A stretch of 64,000 nucleotides of DNA from contig JANJXV010000024.1 in the NCBI GenBank assembly GCA_024803745.1, forward strand, positions 19,663,927 to 19,727,926, in the 5' to 3' direction. Shown here piece by piece: positions 26,294-38,200 of this stretch (position 1 is the stretch's first letter; every line of letters begins with the position of its first letter). Both the position numbers and the translations under genes were made by a program. This DNA is from Megascapheus bottae. Its lineage: Eukaryota > Chordata > Mammalia > Rodentia > Geomyidae. Under the pieces are notes generated by a model. It was not told where the DNA came from, searched no databases, and was given only the letters and a program-made list of their open reading frames with translations.

Positions 26294-29200
26294 TGTGTGC
26301 ACTTACCAGTACTGGGCTTTGAACCTAGCACACACTTAAGTGCCTTTGTTCCCTCCCCCCCCCCCACTGCTCAAAGCTGGCACTCTTAGCTCAAATGGTG
26401 CTATTTGAGCTACAGCTTTACTTTTCAATGATGGCTTCAAACTTTGGCTCTCAGATCCCAGCCTCCTGAGCTGAAAGGATTACAAGTGTGAGCCACCAGC
26501 ACGTGGCTTCTCCTAAATGCTTGTCACTGAAAATAAAGACCAACTTGAGAAGCCCTCAAGCTGGAGAAGCCCTCAAGCTGGAGTGCACTTGTTTTCAAAC
26601 TTATTACCTCAGTATAACCTTAAGACACTAAACCATTATACTCATTTGTTAAAGTATGGGCAATAACAATTACACTGACTTACAGTCTCAAGGCTAAATG
26701 AAAGTAAATATTAGTTTTTGTAAACTAGAAAGCATTGTGTAAAAACATGTAGGTTAAGAACTATACCTCTGGAGCCCAGAATTTGGCCTAGTGGTAGAGT
26801 GCTTGCCTAGCATGCCTGAAGACCCAGGTTCAATTCCTTGGTACCACATACATGGAAAAAGCCAAAGTGGTGCTGTGGCTCAAGTGGTAGAGCTCTAGTC
26901 TTGAGAAAGCCCAAGGACAGTGCTCAGGCCCTGAGCCCAAGGCCAGGACTGGCAAAAAAAAAAAGAAAGAAAGAAAGAAAGAACTATATATCTGACTGGA
27001 TACCTGTGGCTTATGCCTATAATTCTAGCTACTCAGAAGGCTGAAATCTAATGATCACAGTTTAAAACCAGCCTGTGGAGAAAAGTCTGATACACTTACT
27101 CCAATTAACCGCAAAAAACTGGAAGTGAAGTGGTGAATCAAGTTGGGCAGCCACTAGGCTTGAGCATAAATAAATGTTCAGGCATAGTTCCCAGGTCCTG
27201 AGTTCAAGCCCCAGAACCAGTGCAAAAAGAAAACCAAAACCAAATAAAAACTATGCCTCTGTTACTTTCATCAGTCTTTCTTTTTTATGTTTCAGGCAGA
27301 ACTCAAAAGCTTGATGGACAATGCTTCATCACCCTTTGAATTTGCCAAAGAACTCATCCGGCACAATCTGGTGAATAACAGTTTTCTAGCTTCAGTCCTA
27401 GTCTACGTGGGTACATCATAGTAATTAGAAAGCAGAATGGAAGGAAATGCCTTAGCAAATGCTGCTTTTCTCCACAGGAATGCCTCCTTACTGTAGGAGA
27501 GAGAAAGTGAATTTAAAATATCAGTCTCCCCGTGGGAAGGGTGGAAAGATCTATGTTGCCCCGGCTGGCCTGGAAATCCTCTAGGCGAGCAATCCTCCTG
27601 CCTTAGCCTCCAAAGTGGTGAGACTACAGTATGCATGACCATGCCCAGTCCCCCAGGGACTTTTAACAGTTGAATTGGGGCCCAGGTACAGTATATTTTT
27701 TAAAAGCTTCCCAGATGAATGTAATATATAGCGCAAGGCAAATAAATACTAACTATACGGACTAATTGCACATCAGCAATTAAATAAATGGAAATTATTT
27801 TTGGAACATGGAATTAGGTAAGTAAGAATATGGAAATTTTTCTCTATTTTTTTTTTTTTGCCAATCCTGGGGCTTGAACTCATGGCCTAGGCACTGTCTC
27901 CAAACACTCTTTGCCACAATGCCATATCTGGCTTTTTCTGTTTATGTGACACCAAGAAATCCAACCCAGGGCTTCATGCATGCTAGGCAAGCACTTTTAC
28001 CACTAGGCCATACTCCTGGCCCAAATTTCTCTCTTTTTTTCATTTGAAATGCTGTATGTTAGATTCTTTTTTCTTTTTTTTCTTTTTTTGGTGGGTTGTA
28101 GGGCTTGAACTCTGGGCCTGGGCGCTATCCCTGAGCTCTTCAGCTCAACCTGGTTGAAATCTGAGAATTGAGGTTTAAAGCCAGCCCAGCATGAAAGTCT
28201 GTGAGACTCTTATCTCCAACTAACCACCAGAAAACTGGAAGTGGCACTGTGGCTCAAGTAGTAGAGCAGTAGCCTTGATCTGAAGTATTCAGGGACAGCA
28301 CCCAGGTCCTGAGTTCAAATCTCACAACTGACAAAAAAAAAGCCTGAAAAATGTCACAGTGACAACAGTATAAATGGTTAAGAGTATCAACTGTTGAAGG
28401 GAAATGTAATGATCAAAATCAAACTATACTAAATACAGTTTTGTAATACTAAAACTTTGTAACTTCAAGGAAGTCTCTTGACATTGCTTAGTCTGAATGT
28501 TCCCATATGTAGAACAGAGAAAAGTAAAGCACCTAGCTCTTTTTTTTTCTTTTTGTCAGTCATGGGGCTTGAATGCTGGGCCTGTCCCTAAGCTCTTCAG
28601 CTCAAGGCTATTGCTCTATCACTTGAGCTACAGTGCTACTTCCCGTTTTCTCGTGGTTAGTTGGGGATAAGTGGCTCACAGACTTTGATGCCCCGGCTGG
28701 CTTTGAACCTCAAACCTCAGATTTCAGCCTCCTAAGGAGCTAGGATTACAGATGTGAGCCACAGGCATCTGGCGCCCTAGCTCTTTTTTTGAAGGTTGAA
28801 TGAGGTCTTGTGTGTAAGATGGTTTGCACAGTACTTAGCAAATACAGCTTGAGTATCTCCTTTGAAATAGTTGAGACCAAAAATGATTCAAAGTTTGGGG
28901 TTTGGAATATTTGTCTTGAGTCCACTTTGCATCAACTGTGACAAAATACCTGAGATTTGAATCTGACATTTCAGATTCAAACCATGATGCTATATGCGTT
29001 TGCATAGTCATACAGAGGTATCTTAGGAGAGGACCCAAATCTAGATATGCAATTCACATATGTTTCATATAGACCTAATTATAGTCTAGAATCACTCAGA
29101 TAATATTTTCAGTGAGTATGCTTTCAATTTTTATTTATTTATTTACATTTTAAATGAGTAACCCATGCTGACCTCAAACTCCAGATCCATTTGCCTTAGC

Positions 29201-32200
29201 TGGTTGAGTGCTGCGATAACAAGCAAGTGCCATCATTCCTGATCTGAGCCTGCAGTTTGACTACAACCTGTCTCACAAGATCATGTGTGAAATTTTCCAG
29301 TGTGGCATTCTGTCAGCACTTTTAGAATCAAGTTTGGGACTGTTGGGTTAGGGATTCGCAACCCGTAGGAAGCAGGTGGGGTTGTAACTATTGTCCTATA
29401 GGTCAGTTTCAATGGGAACTGCAGACATGAAGAAAAAAGAAGGAAACATCCTTTGGTTCAGTTAAAAGGGTTAATGGAGAGAGTAAGTTTATTAGTGTAT
29501 TGGGAACAATCTTCTGAAGCAGAGTACTAAAGGGAAGAAGGAGAATAGAGCACTATCCAGAGAGAACAATGCAACCAAGTGGCAGAATTTTCAAGAGAAC
29601 AAAAATCCTGAGTGTTTAAGGTGGAGAAGTTGGGCCAGTGCTCTTGGAAGATTCAGGACAACAGTGACTAATGGAGAAACAAAGTCCAGATGCTGTTAGA
29701 AGTGGTAGGATCAAGAAGACAGGTGGAAGCTGGGCGCTGGTGGTTCACACCTGTAATCCTGGCTACCCAGGAGGCTGAGATCTGAGGATCACAGTTCAGA
29801 GTCAGCCCAGATATGACATTCCGTGAGACTCCTATCTCCAATTAAGCATGAGGGGAAAAAAAAGGGAAGTGGTGCTATGGCTCAAATGGTAGAGCAGAAG
29901 CCTACCTGAGTTGAAGAGCTCAGGGACAGTGCCCAGGCCCAGAGTTCAAGCCCCATGACCAACAACAACAAAAAAATTAAGGGGTCAAGAGTGTAGCCTA
30001 GTGATAGAATGCTTGCCTAGCATGCACAAATATCTGGGTTTAATTCCTCGGTACCACATACCTAGAAAAAGCCAGAAGTGGGCCGGGAGTTTGGCCTAGT
30101 GGTTAAAGTGCTTGCCTAGCAAGCATGAAGACCCGGGTTCGATTCCTCGGTACCACATATAGAAAAAAGCCGGAAGTGGTACTGAGGCTCAAGTGGTAGA
30201 GCTCTAGCCTTGAGAAAGTCCAAGGACAGTGCTCAGGCCCTGAGCTCAAGCCCAGGACTGGCAAAAAAAAAAAAAAAAAAAATAGAAAAAGAAAAGAAAA
30301 AGCCAGAAGTGTTGCTGTGGGTCAAGACCTTTAGGCTTGAGAAAGCCAAAGAATAGTGCTGAGGCCCTGAGTTCAAGCCAGGACTGGCAAAAAAAAAAAA
30401 ATGATATTAATTACTAAATAATTTCTTTGTTTTCTGGGCTGAGGGTATAGCTAGTTGGTTGACAGAAAGTGTACATATTCAACATACATGAGTCTCTAGC
30501 GTGCGTGCGTGCGTGCGTGCGTGCGTGTGTGTGTGTGTGTGCGTGCATGTGTGTGTGTGATGGGCTTGAACTCTGGGCCTGGCATTGTCCCTGAGCTCTT
30601 CAGCTTAAGGCTACTGCCCTACCCCTTGAACCACAGCCTCACTTCCCATTTTCTAGTGATTATTTGGAGATAAAGTCACATTCTTTAGTGCCTGGGCTGG
30701 CTTTGAACCTTGATCCTCAGATCTCAGCCTCCTGAGTAGCTAGGATTACAGGCATGAGCCACTGTACCGGGCCAGGCTCTAGCTTTGATCCACAACACCA
30801 ACACAAACAAATGAATTGTAAAAAGGAAGAAAGAGAGAAAACAAAAAGCCAAAGAGGATTTCCTGAATTTTTACAAAGAGAAAAGGAAACCTGAACATTA
30901 TGATTTGGGCTTTCTGGGCTCACACCTGTGTGCACTCAGGAGCTCCAGAGGCATCCCACTGGTCTCCAAAACACCCAAGAAAAAAGAAGATAGGTTCTAC
31001 CTTCTTTTAATTCTTACCATTCTGTAAATAATAGTTTTCCTTCAGTGAGGTCAGAGGCATTTGTATAGAATATCAAAAATATAGTCATCCCTTCAAAAAA
31101 GAAACCTGACTGTACCAGTCACTAAATGAAGAGCTCTTTGTTATATGGCACTTTTATTTCCATACACAAATGAAGAAATATGTGATAAAATGTGGTAGTG
31201 TGTGCTATGAATGAAGATGGGGAAGAGGACAGAATGTGAAGTGGAGATAGGTTTCAGGCAGAGTGAAAGTGAATAAATACATCAGGGCTATTAGAGGATT
31301 AAGAGCAAAAGGGCAGGGGGAAAAAAGGGGGTTAAAAGCCTGGGATCAGACAATACTAAATTGAACCAACACTAAAAGTTCCCAGTGTGATACCTGACCC
31401 AGAGCTATTGTATTTGGACATCATGAACCTTGATTAATATTTCCACTCACATTGTATCTACATATCACAGCAGTAACGTGATTTCTCAATGTCTAGGTGG
31501 TTTTCCGGGGAGGTGAAGGGGCTTTGCAAGTTTTACCTCCTCTGGTTGACGTGATTCCTGAAGCCAGGCTAAACCTGGTGATTTACTATCTTCGTCAAGG
31601 TTAGAAAAAAATTATCTTATTCTTTTTAATAATGACATTTCCGAATATTTAATCTGTGATTGACCTATTTATTATTTTTACTTTTTTTTTTTTTTGCCAG
31701 TTCTGGGGCTTAACTCAGGGCCTGGACTCTGTCTCTCAGCTTCTCTGTGCTCAAGGCTAGCACTTTGCCATTTGAACTACAGCACTACTTCCAGCTTTTT
31801 CCCTTTATGTGGTGCTGAGAAATCAAAACTAGGGCTTCATGAATGTTAGGCAAGCACTATACCACAAAGCCACATTCTCAGCCCCTATTTGTATGTTTTA
31901 ATTCATACTTCTTCAAAAGTATATTTGCACCAACTTCATAAACCAGATTTAGGAAGGTACTTATCTGTTATGTATTTTCTCTTCACTATCTCTTTTCTTC
32001 TGCTGTCTACCTTTTCTCTCTCTGTTTTTGATTTTCCCCTTATGCTACTGTCCTCCTTTCTCTACTTTCTGTCTACTCATTTTCCACTGTTTTCCTTTCC
32101 CTTCTCTGGTAGTTGTTCCTTTTTCTTGGAATGGCTTTAAGTATATAGACTAGTATAACCTCCACGTGTTTTACATTTCAGACGATGTACAAGAAGCTTA

Positions 32201-35200
32201 TAACTTAATTAAGGACCTGGAACCTACTACTCCTCAGGTAACTGAAAATGTTATACATATTTACTAAACAAGTACTGTGGAAAAATGGAACTTCAGACAT
32301 GTAGTTAGAAAGTATGTCAGAAAGCCGGGCGCAGGCTCAAGCCTGTCATCCTAACTACTCAGGAGGCTGAGATCGGAGGATCATGGTTTAGAGCCAGCCA
32401 GGGCTGGGAGTTTGACCTAGTGGTACCACATACATAGAACAGTCTGGAAGTGGGCCAGGAGTTTGGCCTAGTGGTAGAGTGCTTGTCTACCATGCAGAAG
32501 GACCTGGGTTTAATTCCTCTAGACCACATACATAGAAAAAGCCAAAAGTGGTGCTGTGGCTTCAGTGGTAGAGCTCTAACCTTGAGAAATCCCAGAGATA
32601 CTGCTCAGCCCCTGAGTTCAAAGCCCCAGGACTGGAAAGAACAACAACAACAACTGGTAGAAGATATTTATGAAAACGGGAAGTGGGGCTTGGCTCAAGT
32701 GGTAGAGCTCTAGCCTTGAGAAAGTCCAAGGACAGCACCCCAGCTCTGAGCTCACACTCCAAGACTGGCACAAAAAAATACATTCTAAAAGCTCTCTCTA
32801 AGCCGGGTGTGGTGGCTCATGCTTGTAATCCTAGCTACTCAGGAGACTGAGGTCTGAGCATCCTGGTTCAAAGCCAGACCAGGCACTAAAGACCATGAAA
32901 CTTTTATCTCCAATTAACTACTAGAAAACCAGAAATGGTGCTGTGGCTGAAGTGGTAGGGTGGTAGCCTTGAGCTGAAGCATTCAGGAACAGCGCCCAAA
33001 CCCAGGGGTCAGGACCCATGACCTACCTCCCCCCCCAAAAAAGCTTTCTTTTTTTTTTTTTTTTATAGATATTTCAGGTTTCTTTTTTTTTTTTTTTTGG
33101 CCCCTTTCTCTTTCTGGCCCCGCTCGCTCCGGCCCCGCTCGCTCCGGCCCGGCTAGGCCCCCTTTCTCGCTCCGGCCCGCTCGCTCTGGCCCCGCTTGCT
33201 TCCGCCCGGCTCGCTCCAGCTTGCTCTTGGCCCCGCTTGCTCCGGCCCGGCCCTGCTCCTGGCTTGCTCTGGCCCTGCTCGCTCTGGCCCCGCTCGCTCC
33301 GGCCCGGCCAGCTCTCGCTTGCTCCTGGCTCTGCTCGCTCTGGCCCCGCTCGCTCCGACCCCGCTCGCTCCGGCCCGGCCAGCTCTCGCTTGCTCCTGGC
33401 TCTGCTCGCTCTGGCCCCTTCTCGCTCTGGCCCCGCTCGCTCCGGCCTCGCTGGCTCTGGCTCGGCTCGCTCCAGCACGCTCCGGCCCCGCTCGCTCCGG
33501 CCCCGCTCGCTCCGGCCCCGCTCGCTCCGGCCACCACTCGGTTGGGCTCTGTTCACTTCAGCTCAGCTCGCTTCTTTCGCTCTCTGTCGCCGTCGCAGTC
33601 TTGTCTCTGCCACTTTTCCGGTTTGGTTGTGTCTCGTCTCTGCCACTTCCGGCTTGGTTGTGTATGTGGGATACCGAGGAATCGAACCCGGGTCTTTGTG
33701 CATGCTAGTCAAGCACTTTAACCGCTAGGCCAAACTCCCGGGCCCCCAAAAAAGCTCTCTATTAGAAAAAAAAAGCTTCAGTTTTTGTGTTGTTCTTTTA
33801 ATGAATCCCCTTAAGTAATAGTGGATAAAATTACTAAGGAAGATTATCTACTTAAAAAAATTGAACCAAGGGCTGGGAGTTTGGCCCAGTGGTAGAGTGC
33901 TTGCCTAGCAGGCGCGAAGACCCAGGTTCGATTCCTTGGTATCACATACTTAGAAAAAGCCGGAAATGGTGCTGAGGCTCAAGTGGAGAGCTCTAGCCTT
34001 GAGAAAAATGCAAGGACAGTGCTCAGGCCCTGAGCTTAAGCCCAGAACTGGCAAAAAAAAAAAAATTGAACCAAATCTGAGGGGGAAAAAAGATATAAAT
34101 GAGGCCCCAGGACTCTAGAAGAGAAGTGGGAATCAGAAGAATTTTTTGTTTTATTCTGTTTTGAGGAAAAGGATCAATAGTGAAGGTTATTATAGCACTA
34201 GAAATATACATATTTATGCATATAGTTATTATATTTTTATAATATAAATTATACTTTTTACTATATTTTTATAATCTATAAGTGAATCTATGCATATATG
34301 TATGACATGTTTGTAGAAAGTAGTTGTGGCTGGTACGGTAATAAAAATGATCACGTCAAAACTTTATTGGTTTTTCAGCCGGGCATGGTGGCATATGCCT
34401 GTAATCCTAGCTACTCAGGTGGCTGAAATCTGAGTATCATTGGTCAAAGCCAGCCTGGGAACTGCAGTGAAACTCTCATCTCCAGTTAACCACTAGAAAA
34501 CCAGAAATGGTGCTGTGGCTCCAAGGGTAGGGCTGTAGCCTTGAGCTGAAGAGCTCAGGAATAGTGCCCAGGCTTAGAGTGCAAGCCCCACAACTGAAAA
34601 AACACAAAAGAACAAAAATTAAAAAAAAAAAACTTTACTGGTTTTTCACCTTGAGTTGAAATAAAACTTGCTGCTGAGAAATTCCTTTGAGGGTTTTTTT
34701 TTTTTGGTCATGAGGCTTGAACTCGGCCTGGGCTGGGCACTGCCCCTGAGCTCTTCAGCTCAAGGCTACCGCTCTATCATTGAGCCAAGCCTCACTTTCT
34801 GTTTTCTAGGGGTTATTGGAGAGAAGAATCTCAGGTTCTTTGGTACCCAGCCTGGCTTTGAACCTTGATCCTCAGATCTCAGCATCCTGAGTAGCCAGGA
34901 TTATAGGCGTGAGCCACCACTCCTGGCTTTCCTTTGAGTTCTTAAGATTAAGAACTTGCAGATATGATGAATTCTATTATGTGGACATTTGCTTGCTAGA
35001 AATTAAATGAAATCTGGGGCCAGGAGTTTGGCCTTGTAGAATGCTTGCCTAGTATGCACAAAGACCTGGGTTCAATTCCTCCGTACCACATACATAGAAA
35101 AAAGCTGGAAGTGGTGCTGAGGCTAAAGTGGTAGAGCTGTAGCCTTGAGAAAAGTCTAAGAGCAGTGCTCAGGCCCTGAGCTCAAGCCCAGGACAGGAAG

Positions 35201-38200
35201 GAAGGAAGGAAGGAAGGAAGGAAGGAAGGAAGGAAGGAAGGAAAGAAGGAAGGAAGGAAGGAAGGAAAGAAAGGAAATGAAATTCCCCTCCCTCCCTTTA
35301 GAATAACCCAATATAAGAAATTCTGATTTGCTGCAAAGGGTTAGCAAGGGTGACATTGCATACTTTCATCTCCCTGTAAATAAATCAGTTTCGTTGTGTG
35401 TTTCCAGGAATACATCCTTAAGGGAGTGGTGAATGCAGCCCTTGGCCAGGAAATGGGTTCGGTGAGTATGGAATCACTGGTACTAACTTCCCAAGGTTAG
35501 AGATGTGTGAAATGACATAAATGGATACCAAAAGGCAGCTGGTAACAGCCTTGCTGCATAGGCTCTTCTCTGGTTCCTGCTGTTTCTCCGAATCCCCTAA
35601 CCCAGATTCCATGTACGCAGCACTTATTCAGAAACAACATTGAAAAGCTTTAACTTTAAAACTTGCTGTTTCGTCTTAAAGGAGCCCTATTTTTACAAAG
35701 GACTTACATGTCATAACAACCCAAGAGATCATTGTTCAGCTTTATTCTATTTATTATATTTTCAGTGACTTAAAAACCCTTGTACATTTCTGACTATAGT
35801 TTTGGCATCTGTAAAGTAGAGAACATTTGAAAATTGTTTCTTTAGGAAAGCTTTTAAAAATTACGTATTGGCCGGGAGTTTGGCCTAGTGGTTAAAGTGC
35901 TTGCCTAGCATGCATGAAGACCCGGGTTCGATTCCTCGGTACCACATACATAGAAAAAAGCCAGAAGTGGTGCTGAGGCTCAAGTGGTAGAGCTCTAGCC
36001 TTGAGAAAGTCCAAGGACAGTGCTCAGGCCCTGAGCTCAAGCCCAGGACTGGCAAAAAAAAAAAAAAAAAATTACGTATTATTTCTAAGATCCTAAGCAC
36101 AACTTAGAACCTTACATACATTCTACCACTGTAGGAAAACTTTTTTCCTGTTCCTGGGGCTCCAACTCTAGGCTTAGGCACTGTCTCTGAGCTCATTTTT
36201 GCTCAAGGCTTGAGCCACAGAACTACTTCTGGCTTTTTCTGTGATTAATTTGAAATAAGAGCCTCACATACTTTCTTGCCTGGGCTGGCTTTGAATCTCT
36301 ATGCTCAGACCTTAGCCTCCTGAGTAGCTAGGATTACAGGCATGAGCCACTAGCACCTGGCTAGGAAAGTTTTTTTATTTTATTTTAATTAATTAATTTA
36401 TTTATTTATTTATTTATTGCCAGTCCTGGGGCTTTAACTCAAGGCCTGGGCACTGTCGTTGGGCTTTCTCAAAGCTAGTGCTCTGCTACTTGAGCCACAG
36501 TACCAATTCTAGCCTTTTCTGTCTATGCAGTACTGAGAAATCAAACTGAGGGCTTCATGCATGCTAGACAAGCACTTTGCCACTAAGCCATGCTTCCAGC
36601 CCCAGCTTATTATTTTTTTTTGCCAGTCCTGGAGCTTGAACTCAGGGCTGGGCACTCTCCCTGGGCTTCTTTTGAGCACTCTACCATTGGAGCCACAATA
36701 CTACTTCTGGCTTTTTCTGTTTCTGTTTATCTTACTCAATTTATCTGGTCATAGTAAAATAAAGATTTTTTTTTTAAATCTCAGTTCTCTCTATACTGCC
36801 TTTTATAGTATCTTGGTATTAAATGCTACATAAATAAATGAGTTATTTAAGAACTTCTCATTATGGTAGATGTACATCAGGGTCACATTAAGTATTTGTT
36901 AAATGAATGAATTCATAGCTGGGTGCTAGTGGCTCACACCTGTAATCCTAGGTATTCAGGAGGCTGAGATCTGAGGATTGTAGTTCAAAGCCAGCCCAGG
37001 CACAAAAGTCCATGAGACTCTTAACTCTAATAAACTACTTAAAAAAGCCAGAAGTGGCACTGTGGCTCAAGTAGTAGAATATTAGGCTTGAGCAAAAGAA
37101 GCTCAGGGACAATGCACAGGCTTAGAATACAAGCCCCAAGACCAGCAATAAATAAATAAATTTAATGTAGGTACTTTTAGGATAGAATTTGGGGAATTAG
37201 ATCTCTTTTTTTTTTTTGCCTATTCATCCAGTGTAAGTTTTCATTTCATTCCAGGTTATCATTTTCTAGTTGTTTACCTTAATGAGAATTAGTATTATTT
37301 GCTAGCATGATTTAAAACAAGGTATATATATCAGATAGCATCATGACAAATATGTTAGAATCATAAAGTACGTATAAATATAGTTATTTTTTTTTTGGCA
37401 GTCCTGGGGCTTGAACTCAGGGCCTGAGCACTGTCCTTGGGCTTTCTCAAGGCTCTACGCATTGAGCCACAGCACCACTTCCGACTTTTTCTGTGTATGT
37501 GGTACCAAGGAATTGAACCTGGGTCTTCATGCATAATAGGCAAGCAATATACCACTAGGCCACAGTTCAGGCCCAAATAAAGTATTACCTGCTCTGTGTC
37601 TTCCACTTCTGTTTGACTTTTCAGAGGGATCATATGAAGATTGCCCAGCAGTTCTTCCAGTTGGTGGGAGGCTCAGCTAGCGAATGTGGTAGGTCTGAAA
37701 TCTGTAGAGTTATGTGCTCTGGCTATGGATATTAAGTATTACCTTATAAAGTTGGAGATCAGAAAAACTGGGATTGGCTCTCCAGAACATGTCAGCTAAA
37801 ATAGAGAATTAATTAAATAAGTAAAGGAATACTGTTTAGCTCATGAAAGTTTTTTTTTAATCAAATCAGTTTTAAATACGAAATGTTAAAATTTAGTGAA
37901 TTTTCAACAGCTCTATACATATTTGCCATTTTTGTGTGAGTCAGTCGTAGGGCTTGAACTCTGGGCCTGGGCACTGTCCCTGAACTCTTCAGTTGAAGAC
38001 TCCTGCCCTACCCCTGGAACCACAGTGCTACTTCCCGTTTTCTAGTGGTTAATTGGAGATAAGAGTCTCACAACCCTTCTATTAATTACAGTAAAAAATA
38101 TATGAAAAAAAAAGAGTCTCATAGACTTCAGTGCTCGGGCTGGTATTGAGCCATGATCCTTATTTCTCAGCATCCCGAGTAGCTAGGATTACCGGCGTGA

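Noticed and set aside
29340..29700. Possible LTR in intron 8 (GTAAGTTTATTAGTG resembles an antisense polyadenylation region)
   Set aside because: No matching ends, TATA box or second copy could be found.
32983..33728. Long open frames on both strands in the VNTR (Gly-Ala-Ser or Pro-Leu-Ala repeats)
   Set aside because: A 15-bp GC-rich unit is a multiple of three and opens all frames; composition reflects the repeat, not selection.
35195..35277. CRISPR-like short regular repeats
   Set aside because: Simple tetranucleotide with no spacers in a mammalian genome.
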